A stretch of 64,000 nt of DNA. It comes from Wuchereria bancrofti (taxonomy: Eukaryota > Nematoda > Chromadorea > Rhabditida > Onchocercidae). The notes below the pieces were generated by a model. The model was not told the origin of the DNA. It searched no databases and saw nothing but the letters and a program-made list of their open reading frames with translations. Location: positions 3,151,824 to 3,215,823 of the forward strand of contig SSBO01000003.1 in the NCBI GenBank assembly GCA_005281725.1, read 5' to 3'. Below are positions 42,001-54,670 of the stretch, piece after piece (position 1 is the first letter of the stretch; every line of letters begins with the position of its first letter). A program made the translations under genes and the position numbers.

Positions 42001-45000
42001 ACGATGGCGTGATTGGCTGCCCATTTGCGGTGTCGATAATTGACTTGATCGACCTGATAAATAAAATAAAAGATTTCAAATCCCATTCACAACTTTAACT
42101 CTGATACCATCATTTCATTCTTATCATTAACTTTCATATAACGTTCGCCAGTTAAAGAAAGAAAAAAGAGAAAAAAACTCAATGAAAATCAGTTAAGTTC
42201 TACTTGTTGTGTTGTGCATAGAATGTGTACTGTTACACATTAATTGAACTTAAAAGATTAATTTCCTGAGCCATAGAAAATTTGAATTAAAACAAATTTA
42301 AAAATATCCTAGTTTAAATGAGGAAGCTAACACATGATAAGACACAAAACAAAAACTACATTGCAACATGCTGTAAATAACTGAAAATAACTACAATTCG
42401 TACCATTTTTCAGTCTCTACAACAAGCTACTATCAGTTCACTTCAGTGCATTGAAAACTGATTTATGACAATGAATATTTCCATTAGTGAAGCATCTTGC
42501 AAACATCTCATGTAACTGATATTATTATCAAATGAGATAGGATGACAGGAAATATTCTTTAAAGCACTCCACAAAATCAAATTTAAATATAGTTTCCTGA
42601 AATTTCCTTCAACTTATTAAGAAACTAACCAACAGGTGTAAGTGTTGTATTACATGAGACAACACTTTCCGCCTTAGTTGCTGCACATTTCCATTCCGCT
42701 TTCGTTGCTTTTCGTATCCAATACAACGAATGAACTCGAGCAGTTGTTGAATAAATTAATAAAAGTTGACAATCATTTAATGCTTCTAACAATGCTACTT
42801 CGGTACTATCCCAAACATAATGTGACGAATTCTCTGAATCTGAAATGTATATCGAAATATTATAAATGCTCCAAGTATTTTCGGCAGTTGACAAAAATGG
42901 TACTTCCTTAATGACAGTTCCTCCACTTTAAACGGCACAAGTTAATAGATATTACAAATCAAATTACATTATTGAACGCTTCATATTTTTATCCCTCAAG
43001 TCGCCATTTACCTTAATCTGATGCCGTCCAAATTTATTTTCAATAATCATTTTATCCTCACAAAATGTTATATGCTCAAATTCAAATAAATCACTTCCTT
43101 CAGAATAAACGAAAGTAAAAATACCTTTATTTTTTGATATTATTGGTAATATTTCGCAGTACGGATGTGATAACGAAAACAAATGTGGGAAATTTGCAAT
43201 TCTGAAATATATAAAATAAATTTTCTAAATAGTGACGTAACTTTGACTGATTCTGCAAATGAATGTTATCACACAATATTTTTACTGTTAACTTTTGTTT
43301 ACTACTAACATCCTTTAGAAAATTTACTACTAATGCAAATTTAATTGAAAAATAAGTTATTTAAAAAAGCTTTACGATGACGGCAATGGGGCAGTTCGTT
43401 GCAAAATCAAGCCTAATGCACTTCGAAATACGCGTTTTACCTGCAAAATTAATTGAATTCACGATCTGATCGAATAATTAAATTTGAATGAATAATTGGG
43501 GTTCCAAATGTCTAAAACGACAAAAATGCACAATTTCGTAGATTTTTTCATTTGGTACCTAATAATAGCACAACAACATATAAGTTAACTGGACTTTAAT
43601 TAAATTTTAGCTTTTGGAAAATTTTTTAATCAAATAACTAAAAATTATTACAGTGAACGGCAGTGTAATCGTGTAAGAAATCCAATCAGTATCAGAGGCA
43701 AATATAAGATTTTTGTGTCCAATAAGACAAACACCACGCAATGGATCGTCATCAGCAGAAGTGTTAGGAAATTCACACCAAAATGCCTGAAAAAAAAACT
43801 AGAGTAAGAAGTTGAGAGATGAAGGAAAGCTTTTTGAAGCTTAAAGATGCAGGAATTAAAAATAAGTCGCATAAGGGAACCAACAAAGAAAAACGAAAGA
43901 ACTTCTAGTTGCACTCTCAAGCATATACACAAAATGTGTAAAATAAGATAATTTTGAAAAGTCAGCAAAGTAAAGATGAATTTCAAAGAATAATTTTTTG
44001 ATTAAAAAAAGTGAATGAGAATCTGAAGAAGAAAAGAATACGGCATGAAAACTCAAAGAATAATTGAAAGTCAAAAGCACATAACCACAATATTATAGTA
44101 GAAGATGCAAGACATAAACGAATGAAAGTAACATTTCAAGAAAAAAATCAACAATGATAACCAACATCTAGTAATGTGAAATCTGCCGTAAGTCTACGTC
44201 GAACTACACCTGATGGATATTCCTGAACTGTAACTGAATCATCCAGAATCACAAGTTTTTCTCCACCACATTTCGACGAACTTCGATATCGAATCTTATG
44301 TTCCTGAAAGTAATGGTAAATTGTTGATTCTTCAGTGACCAAATAATAATAATAATAATAATGTTTATTAAATTATAAAAAAAATAGCTGGACAGAAATG
44401 ACATATAGCTGTAATTTTAATATGATTATTTGACCCTAGCAACTTAAGAAATAATCGGAAATTAAGCTTCTAGTCTTTATTTCTATACGCACAATTCAGT
44501 TTTTTTACTAATGGTTGTATACTTAATGTTCCATTAGCCATTGTCTACTACAAACAAAGTATTCCCAAAGAGTCTATACAATCCTTAATAATACTGAAAC
44601 CTGATGAATCTATATAGACAATAACATGTGAAGTGATCTCCAGTATTTGCCATCAAAAATAACTGATAACTTAGATTAATAATAATGGTTATTTCTATAA
44701 CATAAGCAGTTTGTCACTGTATTTAATCGGAATTAGGCTGAAAGTGTTAAATATTTGAATATTTCAAATACTCTGAGCATCACAAAACCTTTCCCTACCA
44801 GTTTATATATACAGACACACAACTAGCAGAATTAAAGTTTTGCTTTAAATCTTCTGCATTTCAGTACCAATTAAATATTTAATTTTTAATGCTTAAATTA
44901 CGGAAGTTATTAACATGCCTGCAAATTCTTCAAGTAACAACGTCTAAGTATATCATTTATTTCGAATGAATTCCAAATTAATCATTCTTAATTACTTAAG

Positions 45001-45115
45001 TGTCATTTTTAATTACACAAAGTCATAAAATGATAACAAATAAACATAGTGAAACAGAAAAAGGTTATACTTCCGATTCGCCTGCAACAGGTTCCACCAA
45101 ATCAGCAACAATCAT
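27098..45115 (-). CDS. ANAPC1: Anaphase-promoting complex subunit 1 (APC1)
   Basis: APC1 is the largest scaffold of the APC/C ubiquitin ligase that triggers anaphase. The 39 exons are 45115-45071, 44303-44166, 43786-43652, 43440-43376, 43201-43012, 42906-42630, 42053-41976, 41868-41748, 41501-41458, 41039-40942, 40852-40768, 40360-40218, 40142-40014, 39707-39618, 39372-39312, 39206-39004, 38784-38707, 38107-37878, 37489-37407, 37200-37001, 36787-36687, 36242-36090, 35778-35652, 35133-34927, 34477-34355, 34228-34061, 33568-33316, 33148-32933, 32477-32348, 32054-31859, 31144-31058, 30684-30562, 30203-30049, 29712-29626, 29285-29168, 28968-28891, 28702-28578, 28095-27822 and 27247-27098. They give 1,787 aa in one frame (human 1,944). 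Residues 1 to about 600 form the propeller-like part, with a Ser/Thr-Pro-rich loop near 283-397. From about 1,028 to 1,540 run the PC repeats: WGAFYNAVAAGL, LMYAFGLNGH, QTAALVALGLLFAQSSHMG, EIGRPACPD, SYALAAGFAIGL, VVAGACFAMAIRFA, LMAGSGNLQVLRLCR. A TTTCAG 68 bases before the ATG suggests trans-splicing. The C. elegans counterpart is mat-2. Confidence 0.95.
40408..40460 (+). repeat. Two-copy imperfect tandem repeat in APC1 intron
   Basis: ATAAGTGGACGAAAGGTTATG and ATAAGTGGATGAAAAGTAATG follow one another directly, each ending in a T-run. They lie in the intron between APC1 exons 11 and 12. Confidence 0.6.
44343..44361 (+). repeat. (AAT)n microsatellite
   Basis: A clean run of six AAT units lies in the first intron of APC1. 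Confidence 0.8.
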
Positions 45116-46065
45116 ATCACTGTAATCAATTATTTGCTCGTTATCACTTCCACAACCATGCATTCAATCCAGGCAACAAATCTGAAAGAAACTTTCGAGA
45201 AAATTCGCGTACTTTTCGTTTTATGATCACATCGTATCACTGATTAGTGATATAAATTGACCAGGATATAAAAGAATATGCTGTAATATGACTCGATATT
45301 ACCAAAAAAGTAATTAAGAAGTAAATAGAAGAAAAATTGTGATAGTAAATGAGATTATCAGTAATATAATAATCTTTTATGGGTAATATACCACTTATAA
45401 GAAAATAATTTTTAAAAAACACTGTAAAATAAAATAAGACTATGCAGAATACTCTTGAGTTTTGAATGATTTTCTGGTTTATGATATGAAAAAATGCTGC
45501 TTAGTTTGAGGGAAGGTCAAAAATACAAAATAAAACATCTCATTATTATTTAGCAACAAAGTGATGTATGCAATTGCAAATCAAAAGTTTCAATTGATTA
45601 TCAACTTTCGCTGAAAAGAAAATTTTCAAATAACAAATTTAATTTGTATGCAATGCAAGTGTAAAAGATGAATTGGAAAAACTGAAATTTGACTTCTAAA
45701 TTCAAATTTCTTGTTTCCACAATTAAAAATATAACATTATTCAACACATAAGTGTATTGTGAAGAGAAATACAATCAAAACCGACATTTAAAAAATTAAG
45801 GAAATTGAATTAAATTAAATGTAGCAAAATAAATGTTATTAGAACAAATGAGACATCGAATTTTCACATCGCCATCACTACCGGCCGCAATTTGTTATCC
45901 AGATTTGAAATTTTTTCAACGGTGTGTTTTGTTTCGGGCTTGTCGTTTCCAGTTTTTGCTTTAGGATTTTGTTGATATTAATGTTTTTAGCAGTTGAAAT
46001 TACTTTCATAACGATGTAACAGTAAGTATTATCTACCTTGGTGACAATAATTTCAGGTTTCTAGA
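45116..46065. promoter_or_regulatory. Head-to-head promoter interval, APC1 / CEP295-like
   Basis: APC1 (minus) and the CEP295-like gene (plus) start 950 bp apart and diverge, so their promoters must lie here. The putative spliced-leader acceptors of the two genes are at 45182-45183 (minus) and 46055-46056 (plus), leaving about 870 bp of upstream DNA. No individual promoter element could be named. Confidence 0.6.
46047..46056 (+). promoter_or_regulatory. Putative trans-splice acceptor, CEP295-like gene
   Basis: AATAATTTCAG ends nine bases before the ATG, and no upstream coding exon was found. This is the usual geometry of a nematode spliced-leader acceptor. Confidence 0.45.
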
Positions 46066-47530
46066 ATGGGGCGTTGCAATGATGCTAGTAGAAATTCTTC
46101 GCAACTAGCAATATTAACACCAAATCAGCGAGAAAACATTATACGAATGGAACGTGAAAGACGTCGATTGATAAGGCACGTTAAGTGTTGAACTTTTAAT
46201 TATTATGATTAAATCGTTATGAATCGATCTAATAAGTTTAAATTTACTGTTTTGATTAATGTTTGAGTAAGATTTTAAATAATATTACCAGGGAAGCTAG
46301 ATTTTTTCTTTTTTTTTCAGCTTCCATTACGTTCTTTTTTTCTCTCTCTCTTCCTCTTCTATCAACTTCTATGGATGCAGTATATGGAATGAGAGAAGAA
46401 ATATTAGAAATGTATTAAAGTGCATTTTTAAAGACAGGAGAAAACGTTTGAAGTATATAGTTAAGCTTTCAACTGATATCTTTCAACCGGTATCTTGTCA
46501 TTTTTTAAAGTTTGTAAACTACCGTTTCAATTTTTATGAATTCGATCCTTTTTTTTATTATACATTTCTCCCTTTTTATTATTATACATTTCAATCTACT
46601 GTATCTACATTGTCTTTTGTTCTGTTAATAACATTTATTTGTCGTGAAATAGCTTCAGAATGGCACCAATCTATTGTTGTTGCCTGTGGTTTGTCTTTCA
46701 TTACTTTTGTAACATCTCTCTTTTGATTGCTTCTCTTATCCTTAAGCTACATATCCCTTTTTATTATAATTATAGTTTGTACAACGTAAAATTTGCAGAA
46801 AAAAATATGATTTGCTAATAAATTAAGAGATAAATGAAATTCCACATCAGCTGATTACTTTTCCTAAGAATGAGCAAAGTTTTCAAAACTTATAGTGTAT
46901 AAATAAAGCATTTCAGCTTAATGTAACAGTCAAAAAATTGTAGATATCAGCAAGTGCGACAGTTAAGTGCTGAAAATGCGGCAAAAATCCGGGAGAAAGT
47001 AAAAATTGCAAAGCAGAAGGAAATGGAGGAACTTAAAAAGCGTATAATGGACGCTGTCGTTCAGCGAAATCACTTAACTCCCAGTGATGTACTTTCTCCG
47101 ATTCATATAGGTAGCAGTGAATTGGTGAGGAATATTTTTTATTAATGAATAGTCGAAAAAGCAGCTAAAGGACTTCGTTGTCGAAAGCATATAATTGTCT
47201 TCCTAGTACAACGTTCTAACTCGAACTTTACATTTGAATAAACTACTATCATTGGATTATTGAAACATTTAAAAGTTTTTCCAAGTTAAGAATTTTGTCT
47301 TGTATAGCTTTAAAATTGCTTAAAATTTAATTTAGCCTATCGAGACACCACATAGATCACGACGACCACAAATGACGAGTGAACAGTTGGGTCGCGCAAT
47401 AATTCGACATCGTGAGGCATTGGATAGATTGCGTCAAGAAAATGAGCGTAAACAACTGCGACGTGAACTTATATTGGAAAGGCGAAGAAAAGCCCGCGAA
47501 ATAGCAAATATACGATCGAGAGAAATTTAA
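46066..47530 (+). CDS. Small basic coiled-coil protein, CEP295/Ana1 N-term-like
   Basis: Three exons, 46066-46179, 46951-47124 and 47336-47530, give a complete 160 aa protein with an ATG nine bases after a TTTCAG. The product is almost entirely charged helix. A first block reads MERERRRLIRHQVRQLS, followed by KIREKVKIAKQKEMEEL. A second block reads IRHREALDRLRQENERKQL, and the end is very Arg-rich. The order and spacing (ERRR-L-R-x-QVR, then IRE-K, then RH-EAL) recall the N-terminus of CEP295/Ana1, a protein needed to convert centrioles to centrosomes, but the rest of that large protein is absent. Charged coiled coils match by chance easily, so the assignment is tentative while the gene structure is solid. 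An AATAAA is at 47757-47762. Confidence 0.75.
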
Positions 47531-48870
47531 CTCGATAACTGTAATATGTGTAGCATTTCATAGTCATTTTTATTTCTGCAACAAAGATTCCCTTATTTCA
47601 TGAAAATTATGATTTATTAACAGTGGCAGTAATAACAGCTATAAGTAACATATAAAGCTGATGGAGTTTTTTTTCTTTTTCTTTAGAGCACTGGATTTTT
47701 TTCATGAGCATGTATAGCATATTCGAAGAAAATTTCTTCGAAAAAGAAAATCAGGAAATAAATTATGACATCCATCTGCTTTAGGTGTTTTTCTTGTATA
47801 TAACATTACAAAGAATAGCAAAATTTTGCAGTCATCAGTTAGATTGTAATACGCATATAAGTTTCGTTACAGATTGCTGATTTCCATATAAATTTCCGGT
47901 GTGGTACCACTTTTTTTTCGTTTTTTTTTTCTTTTTGTGAACTTGAAACCTGGTTTGTTGACTAGATTTTAAAGGAAGAAAAGTTAACGAAGTTTCATCT
48001 GAGTTCACTTATGTATTTTGAAAATAGCACGAACATATGGAAGTGTTCAATATGAAAATGTTTTCACAATGGTGAAATTAAAGTCTCTTCTAACTGATCC
48101 TGTATATATGAAAAACTTTCTGTGAACTGATGATGCTATAAATTGTAACAGCGATTGCGCTACAAATGAAATTTTATCTTATCAGTAGTTATTGATGTCA
48201 AATTGATGTCATCGGTTGGAGATCATCATGCACTGTTAGTCATTCTTTTTCGAATAGCACTCATTCTAAAAGCATGTTAACTGACCAGTAAATGGATTAC
48301 GTTTGGGGACTCGTTGACAAACGTCGAAAGTGACTCGTATGCATGAGATTTCATTCTCATACAGGAGCCAGGGTAAGTATTCTTCTCTGAAATTAAATGA
48401 AATTGAAATCTAGAAATAGAAATTGGAAGGATTCTGGAGGATATGATCTGTGATCTGAATAATTAATGTAGGGTTTTTCAATTGACGGAAAGGAATTGGG
48501 GTTTGGCTAGAAAGTATAAAAATCTATAAAATTTAGTTTTTTAAATCATTGAATTTGAATAGTCTTATGAATGTGTCAGGATAATCATTTTATCAAAATT
48601 ACTTCGTATATTGGTACATTGGTAATGTTGTATTAGTCATTACTAAATATGCATAATGAGATTCTAAAACTCTTCCAAACTAACTACCCGGAAATAAGTG
48701 TATTTGAATAGTTGAAATCATAAGTGTAGAGATAGAATCATAAATTGATACTTCTGTATTTTTAACAAATATAATGTAGCAGCATTATTTTTTGTTAAAA
48801 TTACATTTCTGAGAGTCATTTGTTTATCATTTCACTTTTTACTTGCTCGATTATTAATGTTATATTTCTG
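47531..48870. other. Intergenic between convergent genes
   Basis: This stretch holds the 3' UTR of the CEP295-like gene, with a poly(A) signal candidate at 47757-47762, and the 3' flank of the secreted-protein gene. No exon was recognised on either strand. Confidence 0.55.
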
Positions 48871-51800
48871 TTACCTATGCCATGTATCTTTGCGATAATT
48901 GATATACCATAGTCGAAATTTCTCGAACTGTTCATTACCAATATTCCACGTTTTCCCTCTTTCTTCTAACTCCTTTCGTATGTTTTCTTCAATTAACGTT
49001 TCTTTGATTCGTTTTCTTCCAGCAATTTCATCTGTTGCATTTGCTGCTAGGCGCAATTTTGCCACTACGGTACCCTATGTAGGAGAGAAAAATTGATTTA
49101 TTGAAGAAACACTCAAAAAAAAGTTTTTCCATAGTAAAAGTTAGATTTTTAACTTAAAACGAAAAATATCAGAATTAAGGAACTGTTTGTTCAGATAATT
49201 AGTAGGATATATTAAAAACAAATCGGGTACGATCGAGAAATTTTAGTAATCTTAGATAACAGCCTGTAAAAACTTCATAAAAAAAAAACTCTGACATTGT
49301 TCAAATTATCCATCTCAATCATTCACTATCGAAATACCGGGATGAAAATTTATTTTAATAAGATAAACATAAATGGAAAAAATTTGCAAGAGAAAGTTCA
49401 TTTGTGAATTTGAAAAAAAAAAGATAAGCAAAGGAAAGCTCACATATCCAACTTGTTGTAAGGAAGAAAGTGCAGATCGATAGTCGGAAAACTTGTCACC
49501 TTGGAAGAAATCAAATTGACAATCACCATTGCTATCAAAAGCAGTCCAATCATTGAAGCAAAATTCTTTCCTAAATTATGACATATTTGTAATTTTAACT
49601 AACATATCATTTCTATATGAGATTAGCCCAATTATCTTTAATTAATGGGAGATAAGCTAAATTCAACATCGCTCAAATCTATCGAAAATCCTTTAATGTG
49701 ACAAAATTCCTGAAAAGGAAGCTAAATGTACACAAATGCAAAGAGCATCATTCATTAACCGGAAGATTACTTGAATAATAATAGTAAGCGAGCTACTATG
49801 AGATATTTTTTCGAGATGATAGGTGATTATTTAATTGAATTATATCAATTAGCCAGGTGAAATAAGTTGCAAGAATTTATGTAGGTGCATATATTTACCT
49901 GAAAGTATAGAATCCTGGATATTTTGGACAGCTAATTCCTTTAAGCTGATCTGTCAATGCTGATTTTCCGCTTTCTTCTTGTAGATGATGCAAACTTTCA
50001 CAAATGTCACAGTAATAGCTGTCAAACATATGTTATACAGAAAAAAAATTTTTTTTAATTTAGTATTCTGTTGAAATGATAAGAGATAAGTTATTATTTG
50101 TTAATGATATCAACATTTGTATTATTTATTTGGCAATTAAGGTATTATTTTAGTATTTACACATACTTTATTCTTTTTAATACTCAAGCGTTTTAAATTT
50201 ATATGCTAGGGTGATCGTAACATCAAGCTAACATAACTTAAACAATTTAGATTACTATATTATGCTAAATGTTTTTTAAACATTTGAAATATTTTGGTAG
50301 CGTAAATTTTATTTAATTAATAAGAAATGGTTTTGTGAATTCTTGAAAATATCTCTAACAACAGAAAATCACATCAACATAAGTGCACTATCAGTTCAAA
50401 GTTTCTAGTGTTAGAAAGTGACCCATGGTTATTCTTCTTCGGTAATAACTGATCTTTTATCTTTTTTTTGGCACGTGGAAGCACTGTTGTTAGCTAGCAA
50501 ATTTTCAAATATATGAAATGAGAACGTTATTAAACCATTGAACTATTTTAGATTACCAAAAATATTACTGTAATTTCGCTACTGTTTAATTTCTATTCAT
50601 AAGAAAATAACATAAAAGTAAACAAAGTATTATTTGCTGGCAAAAGTTTGGAAAATTAAATAAGTGCAAATTTCAAAAAATTAAATAAGTATTTTAAATA
50701 TAACTTGAAACTTTTCTATTAAAAAATATATACATAATTTTTTTAATTACCAATTATTTCCATAACCACCACATCCATTGCTGCTAGCATTTTGACATTT
50801 TAAATCTGCGAAATTTTTTACATTCCACCACTGATATTCAACTTTTGCAAATAAACTATTTCCAATTGCGCCATGATTATCTAGCACTCGAATATTTTTG
50901 ATTTCAATATTAAAACAACCAGGAAGTTTTACTACTTTTGGATGAATGATTACTTGTCGTGGATCCACCTCCAATATCTTTTTCCCACCCGGCCGAGCTA
51001 AAAATTAAATATATAATAAATTTGGATTTTATTTTTTGTATGATAAAATGACATTAGATTTAAAATGAAATATTCTATTTATTAGAATTATTATATACCT
51101 TTGTATTTACATATACACTAATATCATTATAAGGCTTTACCATCTATTTAAATCATTGAATTTTTATATAAAACTATTTAAAAGATGAGTAATTCAAAAT
51201 ATCCAAACTAGATTCACTGAAACTTTTTACTATTACTGACTGATTCATTCATTGATTAATTTAGCTTCTACATATTCGAAATAATTTCAAATACACAAAA
51301 TATCCTAAGTTGATAGTTTAACCTATTAATTGATGTAAGTTCTAAATCTTTAACATTACTTCATTCCTTAGCTGATCATTTAATCAGTAAATGATTGAAT
51401 GAACATTATGGATTAATAGAATGTTAAATGAAGCTTATCACATTTCCTATTCAATAAATAATAATTGTAAATGTTAATTTTCAATAAAAATTTGCTTGTC
51501 TACCTATCTACCTGTACACGGAATTCATCTGAATTTGTTTTTATCTGAAAATATATAACTGAATTCTACCTGAATTCACTTTTTTAAAATTTTTCAACTT
51601 AGTAAAATTAACGTATTGTTCATAGCCTTTGCACCATATATGCTACTATTAGGTTAATTTTCATATTGTTATCGTTTGCATTCCTTGTTGTTAATGTATC
51701 TTTACTGTTATTGGTGGTATAACTAACATTGTCACTGTTAATCATGATTTATTTATATGTTATTGTTATCATGTCTAATATGTTATTGTTGTAGCATAGT

Positions 51801-52714
51801 TGAAAGCTCTACCTGTTATTATTATTACTAATATTCGATAGTCATTGTATGTTGGTTAATTTCCTGCTGTCTTTCAAATCATTTAAAATGATACGATTTA
51901 TTATCGATAGTTAACGATTTATTATTGGTAGTTAAATAAAGAGAGGATAAATTATTGGAAATGATCCAGATGATGAGAGATAATAATGTTGAATGGATGA
52001 AAAACCGGTTATTCATTCAACCTGATCCATAATTTATTTCAGCTCCAATTCAAACAATTAAATATCAATTGGTAATTTCTTTTTTTTACTTTCTCCTACA
52101 ATCAATAATGAAAACTGGATTTATAAAATTGACAAAATGTAAAAATGTTTATGCTATATAGAAAACACTCTTTTTCATTTTTTCGGGTATATTTTTTTTC
52201 TTTCAATTTTTATGACTTATTGAAAAAACGCTCATGACTATAAAATATCCTAATGCGGAAGTAGTGGTGATGACATTTATCAAAGCACTTTTAAACTACT
52301 TCAACAGTGACAAATTTATTTCATGATTTGACGCACACTACAATGAATAATTCTAAATTAAAGAAAAAAAAAAGAAAAAGAAATTAAGGAAAAAATTTTT
52401 AATTTTAATAATCTTTATTATTTGAAAAGAAACTTACAACAGCTTGCATCAGCATTGCCTGGAATGAGCCAAATATCTTTTTGTAAACATCGAGAAGTTT
52501 TGCTTTTAAGAGTTGTTGCATGCATTTGTCGATAACGTTCCTGGCATCTTGGATTCCAAATATCACAATCAATTTGTTGACTATTTACAAGTAATGCAAA
52601 CTGATGTGGAAAAAGTGGTAAAAGAAGCCAAATGGTAGTAGTAATTATAAATTGTAGCAGCATAAATGATAACGATGATAATGATGATGGCGATGATGAT
52701 GAAAGTGGCAACAT
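48871..52714 (-). CDS. Secreted cysteine-containing protein, function unknown
   Basis: Five exons (52714-52438, 50997-50751, 50018-49899, 49570-49444 and 49074-48871) give 975 nt and 324 aa with frame kept. The N-terminus has a Ser/Leu-rich start and a long hydrophobic stretch (about residues 18-42, including LLQFIITTTIWLLLPLF), which looks like a signal peptide with a long n-region. The mature part has about 13 cysteines, including CDIWNPRC, CGGYGNNCYYCDIC and FCFNDW, and NDWTAFD/NGDC motifs. The last 60 residues are a charged helix without Cys. It is probably a disulfide-bonded extracellular or lumenal protein, and nothing in it suggests an enzyme. I do not recognise the family; it may be nematode-specific. 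Confidence 0.82.
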
Positions 52715-54670
52715 CAGATATATTTATATTTATAATTGTAAGATTGATAAATAACAAACGTTTGCAGATGTGTTGAAATTATTTGCGAATAAATTCTTGA
52801 TTGAAACAATATGCGCTTTTTTTTACTCTTAAAATAGGTAATTTTCTTAATTGGCAATTTAGAAATAGAAACAAATTGCTAAAAAAAGCAATTTAGTAAA
52901 CAAAAGCAAAAAGGAACAGTAATATAGTATCAGTAAGCAACAATATAATATCAGGAAAACAACAATACACTATTCGCAAGCGTAAATAAAAATGATAATA
53001 ATAGGTATCGTGAATAAATGCTAATTTGTTTTGGCTAATTTAATAAGCCAAGCAACTTTTCTTCAATGATAATTTATCAATTAATTAATGTTTCAAGCGT
53101 AGCAGTACTAATGACAATAGAAAACAGTAACAATCATCGATTTAACTGATAGCAATAATAAAAATGATAACAATAACATAAATGATGATAACAGCAATAA
53201 TGACAGTTTATTGTAGAAAAAGCTACGTTAATAATAACACTGATAATATTGATAATAATGATTTATTGTTTAGAATGATTAAAAATAACCAACAAAAAAT
53301 CAAAAAAAAAGGAAATAGGAAAATTACGGTATTCACCAATAGTTTGAGTAATAACTACCGTTAATATCTATGCAAATTAATAATATAACTGATAATTTTA
53401 GCGTAGAAGAAGATTAATTTCAATTGAATGTTACAACATCACTCGTTTACTATGTTTGCATAAGCACACATTATCCATATGAATTTTAAATTATGAAATC
53501 ATCATCATCGATAATGAGTAATCAACATAACCCATACTCTAAACCGGTATTTCATATGATATGATTACAATTAAATTCATTGGCATTCAACTGTTGAGGT
53601 AGAGACTATGAATTGTGAAAAAGTTTTGAAATTATATTTAGATATGGCAAAAAAAAAAAACGAATTAAAAATTGCAATTGTAAATGTAGAAAGATACCAA
53701 AGTTGATGTAAAATTAATTCCAATTTTCGAAAGAAGCAAAAAATTACAACGAAAATATTAATTGTCATTTAATACAATTTATGAAATGCTATTATCCTTC
53801 TTTTTTTTAACTTCGTTACCATTTTGAAATCTTAGTTTTTTATTTGAATTATCGTTGTAATATTACTGGAATAAATATATTCTCTCGTCAATTATTTGAC
53901 TAATTTTTAATTAAATTCTATTGGTTAATTTACTTTCATTACGTTTTATTACTTTAATTAAATTAATTAATTAGGTGTTGATTAATTTTTAATTAGGAAG
54001 ATTGACAATTTTTCGACTGCATAAAATAACCTTTCATAGTTTTTGATAAAAAAACAAAAAATAAAACGATAGCTAGATTTTTTCTTTTCTTTTTGCTTTT
54101 TATTCTTACACTTTTTTCCTGCATAAAATTACCATGATCATAGTATTATTATCCAAGAAAGAAATTCAAAAAGGTGACCAAAGGTCAACAAGTGTACTGT
54201 TTGGCTTAACTTGCAAATTTTCCTTTTTTTAATTTTGATTTGTGATTTTTTTCATATTTCAGCTATCTTTTTTAAAGCATAGCATGCCAATGTATTTTTA
54301 TATCTTATAGCATAACAAAATTTTAATACCTTTATTATGATTATTATTATTACTACTATTACTATTATTGTTATTATTATCGTCATTGTTATTATTTTTG
54401 CTGTTGTTATTATTGTTATTGTTTTTGTTGTTGATATTGTTGTTATCATTGTTGTCGTTTTAATTATTTTCCGTTTATCCTTTCCTATTATTTATCTTCT
54501 CATTTCATTTATCACTTCTTGACGAATGTTGCGTAACATCCAAATTAATTGACGGTAACTTAAATAAAAAAAATCATTTTTATTCTGAATGAAGATTGAT
54601 GAAATATTACAATGGAAAGTGCTTTCAGATCAGATCAATTTCTTAAAAGTTTGATTTTTGCTTTAGCTAC
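52715..54670. other. Intergenic, secreted protein to SLC26
   Basis: Both flanking genes are on the minus strand, so this is the promoter of the secreted-protein gene and the 3' flank of SLC26. It contains degenerate AAT/GAT/ACA triplet stretches at about 53150-53260 and a long ATT/GTT tract at 54331-54460. No exon was recognised. Confidence 0.5.
54331..54460 (+). repeat. Long degenerate ATT/ACT/GTT triplet tract
   Basis: About 130 bp are built of ATT, ACT, GTT, GTC and GCT triplets in one register. Because every triplet encodes a hydrophobic or Thr residue, both strands show spurious Ile/Val/Thr-rich open frames. Confidence 0.8.

Noticed and set aside
43648..44080. Long Phe/Leu-rich open frames on the minus strand
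   Set aside because: They overlap APC1 exon 3 in a different frame or its AT-rich intron.
54252..54522. Ile/Val/Thr-rich hydrophobic open frames on both strands
   Set aside because: They are translations of the degenerate ATT/GTT triplet tract and have no start context, splice sites or conservation.
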